Of a stretch of 64,000 nt of DNA, positions 17,486 through 24,346 are shown piece by piece. The translations under genes and the position numbers were made by a program. Numbering within the stretch: position 1 is the stretch's first letter; every line of letters starts with the position of its first letter. The notes under the pieces are model-generated. The model ran no database searches. It saw nothing but the letters and a program-made list of their open reading frames with translations, and was not told the origin of the DNA. Source of the DNA: Flavobacterium hydrophilum (GTDB taxonomy: Bacteria; Bacteroidota; Bacteroidia; Flavobacteriales; Flavobacteriaceae); contig NZ_QJHL01000002.1 of NCBI RefSeq assembly GCF_003202405.1, forward strand, positions 682,001 to 746,000. Direction: 5' to 3'.

Positions 17486-17944
17486 TTATGCTGTAAATGC
17501 TTCTTTTATGAATTTTTGAAGACCTTCTTCTTCAAGTATTTCAATTGAGAATTCTCCAAAACGCTTTGGAAGCCAAATAATTCTAACTCCGCTGGGAGAA
17601 TTAAGGCTTTCCCGTGATAAAGGATTTCCGTTTTCGTCCTCTGGCTGAACTCCGTAGGAGATCAATTCATCAAACGCAGCTTCAATGTCAGGAGTAGAAT
17701 AGCAGTGGCGATATATCGTTCCTTCACCTTTGGAGTCTAATAGATTTTTTAAATTTCCTGAAAAAGGTTCTACAAGCATAAATCGTTCCTGGCCAATTTT
17801 TACAACAGCATATGTGACATGAAGCTCATCTCTTTTCCAGATGAATTTTTTTGAGATCTCAGCACCCAGTGTTTTTGCGTAATAATTGCAGGCTGATTCA
17901 AGGTCATTAACTAAAATATCGATATGACTAAACTTAAGATCCAT
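17486..17944 (-). CDS. VOC (glyoxalase-like) family protein
   Basis: This 152-residue protein has two beta-alpha-beta-beta-beta modules of the vicinal oxygen chelate superfamily: FSHIDILVNDLESACNYYAKTLGAEI opens the first and YRHCYSTPDIEAAFDELISYGVQ the second. Possible metal ligands are His near the start, Glu in FMLVEP, His in RHCYS and Glu near FSIEILEE. It resembles methylmalonyl-CoA epimerase or glyoxalase-type enzymes, but the substrate cannot be named. The ATG at 17944 (MDLKFSHIDI) was preferred to one 15 codons upstream because the VOC fold starts there. Confidence 0.8.
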   Translation of the reverse strand: MDLKFSHIDILVNDLESACNYYAKTLGAEISKKFIWKRDELHVTYAVVKIGQERFMLVEPFSGNLKNLLDSKGEGTIYRHCYSTPDIEAAFDELISYGVQPEDENGNPLSRESLNSPSGVRIIWLPKRFGEFSIEILEEEGLQKFIKEAFTA

Positions 17945-17994
17945 TCTTTTTATTGTTGAGCGTAAATTGAAATATAATTCTGAAAGCAATTTAG

Positions 17995-18032
17995 AAAAAA
18001 AAGACAGTAGTAAACCTGAGTTTAATACTGTC
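17995..18032 (-). terminator. Terminator after the HMA lipoprotein gene
   Basis: On the minus strand GACAGTATTAAAC pairs with GTTTACTACTGTC around a TCAG loop and is followed by a T run, a textbook intrinsic terminator. It lies between the metal-binding lipoprotein and VOC genes. Confidence 0.88.
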
Positions 18033-18088
18033 TGAAATGCGTTATTACTAATCCTTGTGTTTTTAGTCAGGATTTGATAATCGTTTTA

Positions 18089-18469
18089 TTACGATTTCAT
18101 ATTTGAAACCTTATATGTTTTTCCGTCTCCGGTTTCCTGAACAACTTTTGTTAAAGACTCAGGATTCTGAACTGTTTTGTCAAAAGTTACGGTAGCTGTT
18201 TTTTTCTCGAAATCAACAGCAGCTTTTTCAACACCGTCAAGATTTGCTAATTCTTCTTCAATAGTTTTCGCACATCCAACAGCGCAGGTCATTCCGTCAA
18301 TTGTAAAACTTGCTGTTTGTACATTTTCTGCAGCGATTGGTTTGTGTTCTTTTGGAGTTTCTGTTTTTTCGCCTTTTGCGATTGCTAAACTTTTATCTTC
18401 TTCTTTTTTACAGCTTACCAGTACCAAACCAGCAATGGCTAACGATGCTATTATTTTTGTAAGTTTCAT
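18089..18469 (-). CDS. Heavy-metal-associated domain lipoprotein
   Basis: This 126-residue protein has a lipoprotein signal (AGLVLVSCKK) and an HMA ferredoxin-like domain (~50-122). The metal motif reads GMTCAVGC, a C-x3-C spacing in place of the usual C-x2-C; the C-x3-C form is frequent in Bacteroidota proteins of this group. The rest of the fold is normal (TIEEELANLDGVEKAAVDFEKKTATVTFD). It is probably a periplasmic copper or heavy-metal binder, but no metal-transport gene is adjacent. A TAATTTTG promoter box lies upstream and a strong terminator follows. Confidence 0.85.
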   Translation of the reverse strand: MKLTKIIASLAIAGLVLVSCKKEEDKSLAIAKGEKTETPKEHKPIAAENVQTASFTIDGMTCAVGCAKTIEEELANLDGVEKAAVDFEKKTATVTFDKTVQNPESLTKVVQETGDGKTYKVSNMKS

Positions 18470-18504
18470 TTATATATAATTTTAGTTCGTCAATATGTTT
18501 GTTG

Positions 18505-18512
18505 CAAAATTA
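18505..18512 (-). promoter_or_regulatory. HMA lipoprotein promoter -7 box
   Basis: The minus strand reads TAATTTTG, matching TAnnTTTG, ~36 bases upstream of the ATG at 18469. Confidence 0.55.
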
Positions 18513-18570
18513 ATAAAAATCAGGAGGTCAGTTCCTAAAATTATTACAAATTTGCAGTAAAATACGATTC

Positions 18571-19437
18571 ATGGATGCAAAACAATTAAAGTGGTTTTAT
18601 TTATTGCTGCTTTCGCTAATTTGGGGAAGTTCATTTATTTTAATCAAAAGAGGGCTGTTAGGGTTAACGGCTATTCAGGTGGGTTCGCTCCGAATTATTT
18701 TTGCTGCTTTGTTTTTGCTTGTTGTTGGATTTTCGAGTTTAAAGAAAATCTCTCTGCGCCAATGGAAATTTGTCGCCCTGACTTCATTCTTTGGGACATT
18801 TATACCCGCTTTCTTTTTTGCCATTGCTGAAACCCAGGTTGATAGTTCGATTGTGGCTATTTTAAATTCGCTGACACCTTTAAATACATTAGTTTTAGGA
18901 ATCATATTTTTTGGAATCCAGTTTCAAAAACGTCAGGTTTTAGGTGTTTTTATCGGATTGGTTGGCTGTTTATTATTGGTTTTGAATGGAGCTTCTGGTC
19001 ACTCCGGGCAAAATTATTATTACTTAATTTTAGTGGTGATTGCAACATTGTGCTATGCAATTAATGTTAATTTGATTAAGAAATATTTATCGGATTTAAA
19101 TTCCTTGAGCATTACAACAGGAAATTTTGCGGTTTTGTTTTTGCCGGCATTGATTATCTTAAGTACAACAGATTTTACGCAAAAAATAAATCTGGAAACA
19201 ACACAATATTCTGTTTTGTTTGTGATGATTTTAGGTGTTTTAGGAACAGGAATTGCAAATGTTTTGTTCTTTAAACTAATACAAATGTCTTCGCCGGTAT
19301 TTGCAACATCAGTAACCTATTTGATTCCGATAGTGGCTTTTTTCTGGGGATTGCTGGATAACGAAATGCTTACGCCAATTCAGTTTTTTGGAGCTTTTGT
19401 TATTTTGATTGGGGTTTATTTATCGGCGAAAAAGTAA
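18571..19437 (+). CDS. EamA/DMT-family exporter
   Basis: This 288-residue inner-membrane protein has about ten hydrophobic segments in two EamA repeats (~5-138 and ~150-286). The first begins LLLLSLIWGSSFILIKRGL and the second ends with FFGAFVILIGVYLSAKK, both typical of drug/metabolite transporters of the RhaT/YdcZ type. The substrate is unknown. It diverges from the metal-binding lipoprotein and is followed by an inverted repeat and a bidirectional terminator. Confidence 0.9.
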   Translation: MDAKQLKWFYLLLLSLIWGSSFILIKRGLLGLTAIQVGSLRIIFAALFLLVVGFSSLKKISLRQWKFVALTSFFGTFIPAFFFAIAETQVDSSIVAILNSLTPLNTLVLGIIFFGIQFQKRQVLGVFIGLVGCLLLVLNGASGHSGQNYYYLILVVIATLCYAINVNLIKKYLSDLNSLSITTGNFAVLFLPALIILSTTDFTQKINLETTQYSVLFVMILGVLGTGIANVLFFKLIQMSSPVFATSVTYLIPIVAFFWGLLDNEMLTPIQFFGAFVILIGVYLSAKK

Positions 19438-19482
19438 CTTTTGGTTGTGAAATGGTTTTTGTGAGATGTGAAATATTGTCGT

Positions 19483-19547
19483 GTCACCCTGAGCGAAGTC
19501 AAAGATCATTATCCATTGGAACGCGCTTCGACTGCGCTCAGCCTGAC
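19483..19547. repeat. Intergenic inverted repeat
   Basis: GTCACCCTGAGCGAAGTC and its imperfect complement ending GCGCTCAGCCTGAC flank a short AT-rich loop. This is the familiar 'cctgagcgaagtc' intergenic repeat of Flavobacteria. Confidence 0.7.
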
Positions 19548-19565
19548 AAAAAAACAATATGAGTT

Positions 19566-19603
19566 AAACAGAAAGGCTGTCAGTTACGACAGCCTTTCTG
19601 TTT
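19566..19603. terminator. Bidirectional terminator between exporter and M16 genes
   Basis: AAACAGAAAGGCTGTC pairs perfectly with GACAGCCTTTCTGTTT around AGTTAC, with T or A runs at both ends, serving the convergent EamA and M16 genes. Confidence 0.88.
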
Positions 19604-19645
19604 AAAAAAATTCTTAGAATCTCAGTGTCTTAGCAACTCAGAATC

Positions 19646-21694
19646 TTAAAGAAAATCTTTTTCAGTAACTCCTTCATTGATTTTGATATCAGACATTTTG
19701 ATATCCAATTCAAAACCTGCATTTTGTATTAAGTTAAAAGGAACTTTTACGCCTTTTACTTCTTTATAATCATTAAAATAAGTTGTTTGTGTAGTCGATT
19801 GTCCGCTTTGTTCTTTTACTTTGGTTTCGGCTACTTTTAATCCTGATTTCACATCATAAAAGTAAATCGTTTTGCCGTCTTTTATGGAGTAAGCATCATT
19901 ACCGTTTATTTGCTCAATTCCACTTACGGTTAAATCTGTTCTTTTACTCAATTGTAATTCTTCAAAAGGAGCTGCATTCGCTTTCATTTCGGCTAAATCA
20001 GCACCTTCAAGATTTTTGCGCTGTCCTTGCTGTTCTACATAGGCGCCTTTTTCGTTTACAACTTGTTTCATCAAAGCCATACTTCCCATAGAAAGAGAAA
20101 CGATCATTTTTCCTTTCGAGTCTAATTTTGAAACAAAAGTCAAAGGAGCAGGTGCCTGCGGAATTGTAGTTGTTCCGTTCATGGCTAATGTTTTTACAGA
20201 AGAAACGGTTTTTTCTCCTCCAATTGCTTTAATGTAATTATCAAAAACAACTTTTGCAGTAATTCCCGCCGGAGTTTCTTTTTTGGTAACAGGTTTCTCA
20301 GTCGGATTTCCATATTTATCGAAATAAGAAATCGGGATTTGAAGTTTTTCTAAACCGGGAAGTACTTCAGATGCTTTACCTACAATTACGATTCTCATAT
20401 TATCGATCGGGAAATATTTATTTGCTACACGATAAATATCGTCAGAAGTAACATTATTTATGGTCTGAATGTATTTTTCGTAGAAATCGGCAGGAAGCTT
20501 TTCTGTTTCGATATTTAAAGCATAACGTGCAACGGTCTGAGGTTTTTCAACCTGCATCACAAAACGTCCGATGTAACCTGCTTTTACATTTTTTAATACG
20601 TCTTCCGAAACTTTTTCAGTTCTGATTCGTTTGATTTCCTTTACAAATTCTACTACAGCACTATCGGTAACAGCATTTCTAACAGCAGACGAAGCTTTGA
20701 ATTTGGTTACATATTTCCCGCTTCCAATATTTGAACTCGCGCCATAGGTCCAGGCATGCTGTTCACGTAAATTCATATTCAGATAACTGTTAAAATCACC
20801 TCCTAAAATTTGATTTGCAATTACAGCAGGAAAAAAATCAGGATCGCTCATTTTTAAATTTACTGTATTTACCAATGAAATTTCAGATTGAACTGCGTTT
20901 GGAACATCTACGAAATCAATTTCAAGTTTAGAAATGTTCTCAGGATTTGGATAGGTGTTTTTTGGTGCAGTCTGTTTTTTCCATCCTCCAAAAAGTTTTT
21001 CTACAGCAGCTTTTGTTTCTTTAAATTTAATGTCGCCAACTATAACTAAATAGGCATTTTCAGGAACGAAATAAGTATTGTAGTTAGTCTGAACATCAGT
21101 AAGAGTGACATTTTTTACGGTTTCTTCAGATAAATATTCTCCGGAAGGATGGTTTCTTCCAAAAGCCAAAACATCAACAACACGATTAGAAATAGCCGGT
21201 ACACTTTTTTCATCGGCCTTGAGTCCTTCTAATAATTTTGCTTTTTCCTTGTCAAATTCTGTTTGAGTGAAATTTGGCTGTAAAGCGCCTTCGGCCAATA
21301 ATTCTAAAACGCGTCCTGAATATTTGGAAAGAGCACTTGCAGAAGCTCCCTGAGATGTAAAATTGATATTGGCTCCGTAAAAGTCAATTTCTTCATTAAA
21401 AGCTTCTTTGGTTGTCTTTTTAGTGCCGTTTCCAATCAAACTGCTGGTTAGTTCGTCAACGCCTTTTTTATTTCCTTCTGTAAAAGGTGCATTGTCCAGC
21501 GTAAGATTAAAACTTACTCTTGGTAATTTATGATTTTCAACAACCAAAACTTTCATACCGTTTGCCAAAACAAAAGTCTGTGGTTTTTTGATGTTGACAA
21601 CTGGTGATTTTCCTGGTTTTGGCTGTGGTCGGTCTTGTGCTTGCATAATTCCGGTAAGGAATAAAAGGATTAAAATTGTATGTATTTTTTTCAT
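19646..21694 (-). CDS. M16 peptidase-like protein without HxxEH, with C-terminal extension
   Basis: This 682-residue secreted protein (signal MKKIHTILILLFLTGIMQAQ) has two M16 domains (~35-445) but the zinc motif HxxEH is missing; the matching place reads GVDELTSSL. It is therefore the non-catalytic partner of the upstream M16 gene, as in many paired bacterial M16 systems. Residues ~480-680 form an extra domain of repeated beta strands (YIKAIGGEKTVSSVKTLAMNG, IKDGKTIYFYDVKSGLKVA) that resembles LolA/DUF4292-type folds. The ATG at 21694 lies 11 bases after the partner's stop; an upstream start would overlap it and spoil the signal peptide. Confidence 0.88.
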   Translation of the reverse strand: MKKIHTILILLFLTGIMQAQDRPQPKPGKSPVVNIKKPQTFVLANGMKVLVVENHKLPRVSFNLTLDNAPFTEGNKKGVDELTSSLIGNGTKKTTKEAFNEEIDFYGANINFTSQGASASALSKYSGRVLELLAEGALQPNFTQTEFDKEKAKLLEGLKADEKSVPAISNRVVDVLAFGRNHPSGEYLSEETVKNVTLTDVQTNYNTYFVPENAYLVIVGDIKFKETKAAVEKLFGGWKKQTAPKNTYPNPENISKLEIDFVDVPNAVQSEISLVNTVNLKMSDPDFFPAVIANQILGGDFNSYLNMNLREQHAWTYGASSNIGSGKYVTKFKASSAVRNAVTDSAVVEFVKEIKRIRTEKVSEDVLKNVKAGYIGRFVMQVEKPQTVARYALNIETEKLPADFYEKYIQTINNVTSDDIYRVANKYFPIDNMRIVIVGKASEVLPGLEKLQIPISYFDKYGNPTEKPVTKKETPAGITAKVVFDNYIKAIGGEKTVSSVKTLAMNGTTTIPQAPAPLTFVSKLDSKGKMIVSLSMGSMALMKQVVNEKGAYVEQQGQRKNLEGADLAEMKANAAPFEELQLSKRTDLTVSGIEQINGNDAYSIKDGKTIYFYDVKSGLKVAETKVKEQSGQSTTQTTYFNDYKEVKGVKVPFNLIQNAGFELDIKMSDIKINEGVTEKDFL

Positions 21695-21704
21695 GATTCG
21701 GAGC

Positions 21705-23027
21705 TTAGTTTTGAACTTTTTTTGAAGGAACATAATCTAAAATTAAACGCTGATTAGGGTTTAAATACTTTTTAGCGACTTCTCTGATTTCTTCTCTGGT
21801 GATAGAGTGGTAGATGTCGATTTCGGTATTAATAAGATTTACATCCCCATAAAGCAAATAATAAGAAGCTAAATTTTCTGCAATTCCTTCAACACTTGCA
21901 TTAGCATTAACAAAATTATTATCGAATTTATTTTGTAATTTTTGATAGTCTTTCTCAGAAATTAAATCGGTTTGGATTTTTACAATTTCTTCATCCATTT
22001 CTTTTAAGATGTCAGCTGTAGTGTAAGCTCCCATCGGTAAACCATACAAAATATACATTCCGTAATCTTCCTGACTAAAACCAACAGCTCCAATTTGAAG
22101 TGCCATTTTTTTGTCATCCACTATTTTTTTGTACAGTTTAGAACTTTTTCCATCACTTAAATAAGAAGATATTAAGTCCAAAACCCTTGCATCTCTGGTT
22201 TTCATCGAAGGGGTTCTGTAGGTTGCAACTACCATCGGAATCTGGATGTTCGGGTCTTCGTAAGTTGCGGTTATGGTCTGCGTAATTGGTTCCTCAGTAT
22301 AAGTTTGTTTTTTCAAAACTTCTCCTTTCGGAATTGGTCCAAAATACTTCTGAATCCATTCTTTGGTTTTAGTTTTGTCAAAATCTCCGGCAACAACCAA
22401 AACGGCATTATTTGGAGTATAGAATTTTTTGTTGAAAGCCTGAAATTCTTCCAGAGTGGCAGCGTCAAGATCTTTCATCGAACCAATAGTTGTCCATCGG
22501 TATGGGTGGTTTTTGAACATGTATTTTTTAACCTCAGGCAAAATATTTCCATAAGGCTGGTTGTCGTAACGCATTCTTTTTTCCTCTTTTACAACTTCAT
22601 TTTGAGTGTCAACACCAATTTTATTAATAATAGGGTGCATCAAACGTTCTGATTCCATCCATAAACCAAGTTCAAGGCTGTTAGAAGGGAAAACTTCATA
22701 GTAGTAAGTTCTGTCATCAGATGTATTAGCATTGTTTACGCCACCATTTGCGGTAACGATTTTCATCCATTCGCCTCGTTTTATGTTTTCGGTACCTTCA
22801 AATAATAAATGTTCGAAGAAATGTGCAAATCCTGTTCGGTCAGGGCGTTCGTCTTTTGATCCTACATGATACATTACAGATGTAATAACAACAGGGGCAG
22901 AGGGATCGTTATGCAAAATAACATGCATGCCATTATCTAAATTGTATTCTTCGAAAGCTACTTTTTGGGCATGAGCTACTCCGCCGAGCATTATTGCAGC
23001 ACTTAACATCATTATTGAATTTTTCAT
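21705..23027 (-). CDS. M16 zinc peptidase, catalytic subunit
   Basis: This 440-residue secreted peptidase (signal ending in AHA-Q) carries the inverted zinc motif HFFEH near residue 65 and the distal Glu in NEVVKEEKRMRYDNQP. Two M16 domains are visible. It is probably periplasmic or outer-membrane associated, degrading peptides together with the inactive partner encoded immediately downstream. A TATTTTTG promoter box lies at 23094-23101 on the minus strand. Confidence 0.93.
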   Translation of the reverse strand: MKNSIMMLSAAIMLGGVAHAQKVAFEEYNLDNGMHVILHNDPSAPVVITSVMYHVGSKDERPDRTGFAHFFEHLLFEGTENIKRGEWMKIVTANGGVNNANTSDDRTYYYEVFPSNSLELGLWMESERLMHPIINKIGVDTQNEVVKEEKRMRYDNQPYGNILPEVKKYMFKNHPYRWTTIGSMKDLDAATLEEFQAFNKKFYTPNNAVLVVAGDFDKTKTKEWIQKYFGPIPKGEVLKKQTYTEEPITQTITATYEDPNIQIPMVVATYRTPSMKTRDARVLDLISSYLSDGKSSKLYKKIVDDKKMALQIGAVGFSQEDYGMYILYGLPMGAYTTADILKEMDEEIVKIQTDLISEKDYQKLQNKFDNNFVNANASVEGIAENLASYYLLYGDVNLINTEIDIYHSITREEIREVAKKYLNPNQRLILDYVPSKKVQN

Positions 23028-23093
23028 AAAGATTAATAATTTATATTTTACCTATAATAAGTGTAGGTGTTCAAGAGTTGATTTATGTTACAT

Positions 23094-23101
23094 CAAAAAT
23101 A
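23094..23101 (-). promoter_or_regulatory. M16 operon promoter -7 box
   Basis: The minus strand reads TATTTTTG (TAnnTTTG), about 67 bases upstream of the catalytic M16 gene. Confidence 0.5.
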
Positions 23102-23244
23102 AGTTTTTTTAGTCATCATTTAAGAACAGGTGTTTATTTTGGTTGTATTTTAACAATCTTTTACTTCTGAATCATTTTAGAAAGGTGCCGGAAAGACTTG
23201 AAAAGCAGACTTTAAAGAATGAAAAATATTTTTGAAATAAGAGA

Positions 23245-23274
23245 TTGCACAGTAAATTATTAATTGTATATTTG
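23245..23274 (+). promoter_or_regulatory. rplU-rpmA promoter
   Basis: TTG (23245-23247), exactly 19 bases, then TATATTTG (23267-23274): a perfect match to the Flavobacterium consensus TTG-N19-TAnnTTTG. The leader to the rplU ATG is about 26 bases. It is the best promoter in the window. Confidence 0.85.
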
Positions 23275-23304
23275 CAACCTTAAAAATCAATAAATCAATT
23301 TGGT

Positions 23305-23748
23305 ATGTATGCAATCGTAGAGATAGCAGGGCAACAATTTAAAGTAAGCAAAGACTTAAAGGTTTATGTTCACCGTTTAGCTAATGAAGAAGGTTCAAAA
23401 GTTTCTTTTGACAAAGTTCTTTTATTAGATGATAACGGAAGCGTAACTTTAGGCGCCCCAGCTATAGAAGGTGCTTCAGTAGAAGCTAAAGTGTTACAAC
23501 ACTTAAAAGGTGATAAAGTTATCGTTTTCAAAAAGAAAAGAAGAAAAGGATACAAAAAGAGAAATGGTCACAGACAATATCTTACTCAAATTGTAATCGA
23601 AGGTATTACTGCAGCAGGTGGAACTAAAAAAGCAGCAGCTAAAAAAGCAGTTGTAGCAGAAGAAGCTCCGGCTACTGAAGCTGAAGCAGCTCCAAAAGCA
23701 AAAAAAGCAGCAGCTCCAAAAGCAAAAAAAGAAGCTAAAGAAGAATAA
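23305..23748 (+). CDS. rplU: Large ribosomal subunit protein bL21 with C-terminal tail
   Basis: Residues 1-103 are standard bL21 (MYAIVEIAGQQFKVSKDL ... KKRRKGYKKRNGHRQYLTQI), which binds 23S rRNA domain I. The protein is 147 residues; the extra ~43 are a low-complexity Ala/Lys/Glu tail (AAAKKAVVAEEAPATEAEAA type) seen in many Bacteroidota bL21 proteins and likely disordered. It forms an operon with rpmA, as nearly everywhere. Confidence 0.96.
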   Translation: MYAIVEIAGQQFKVSKDLKVYVHRLANEEGSKVSFDKVLLLDDNGSVTLGAPAIEGASVEAKVLQHLKGDKVIVFKKKRRKGYKKRNGHRQYLTQIVIEGITAAGGTKKAAAKKAVVAEEAPATEAEAAPKAKKAAAPKAKKEAKEE

Positions 23749-23772
23749 TAACAATATTTAAACTCATACGTC

Positions 23773-24033
23773 ATGGCTCACAAGAAAGGTGTCGGTAGTT
23801 CGAAGAATGGTAGAGAATCAGAATCAAAACGTTTAGGCGTTAAGATTTTTGGTGGACAGGCTGCTATTGCTGGGAACATCATCGTTAGACAAAGAGGTTC
23901 AAAACATAATCCAGGTGAAAACGTTTACATTAGTAAAGATCACACACTACACGCAAGAGTAGCTGGCGTTGTTAAGTTCCAAAAGAAAAAAGATAACAAA
24001 TCTTATGTATCTATTCTTCCATTCGAAGCATAA
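23773..24033 (+). CDS. rpmA: Large ribosomal subunit protein bL27
   Basis: This 86-residue bL27 begins [20 protein letters not shown] with no cleavable N-terminal extension, so its tail reaches the peptidyl transferase centre directly. IRQRG and [18 protein letters not shown] are family motifs. It follows rplU by 24 bases and is closed by a terminator at 24055-24084. Confidence 0.97.
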   Translation: MAHKKGVGSSKNGRESESKRLGVKIFGGQAAIAGNIIVRQRGSKHNPGENVYISKDHTLHARVAGVVKFQKKKDNKSYVSILPFEA

Positions 24034-24346
24034 TCATTAGATAAATTATTATAGAAAACCCGATCTGAAAAGATCGGGTTTTTTGTTTAGAGCAATTTTT
24101 ATAAACGTATTGTTAACTCGAAGAATGGTTTTGAAGTTTCTTTAAGATTTAGTAGAATTGCTAGCTTTGTTTAAAAAAAAATAAACCCGACAAGTTTCTA
24201 AGACCTGTCAGGTTTAATAATATTATGGTTTTGTTGTAAAGGTTTCTTGTCTAATGGTCCAAATTCGTTAGAATTGGGATTTGGAAATTTTATTTCTTTT
24301 TCAATGCATTTTGTCATTGCCATTGAAATTGCCATTGCATTGAAAT
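24034..24346. other. Intergenic region with terminator and repeats
   Basis: Apart from the rpmA terminator, it holds an imperfect inverted repeat (24183-24215, AAACCCGACA against TGTCAGGTTT), typical of Flavobacterium spacers and possibly a second terminator, and reiterated CATTG/CCATTGAAAT words (24301-24345). No gene was found. Confidence 0.65.
24055..24084 (+). terminator. Terminator after rpmA
   Basis: AACCCGATCT and AGATCGGGTT form a perfect stem with a GAAA tetraloop followed by TTTTTTG. Confidence 0.92.

Noticed and set aside
23503..23774. Cys/Phe/Ser-rich minus-strand frames opposite rplU
   Set aside because: They are the antisense of the Ala/Lys tail of bL21.
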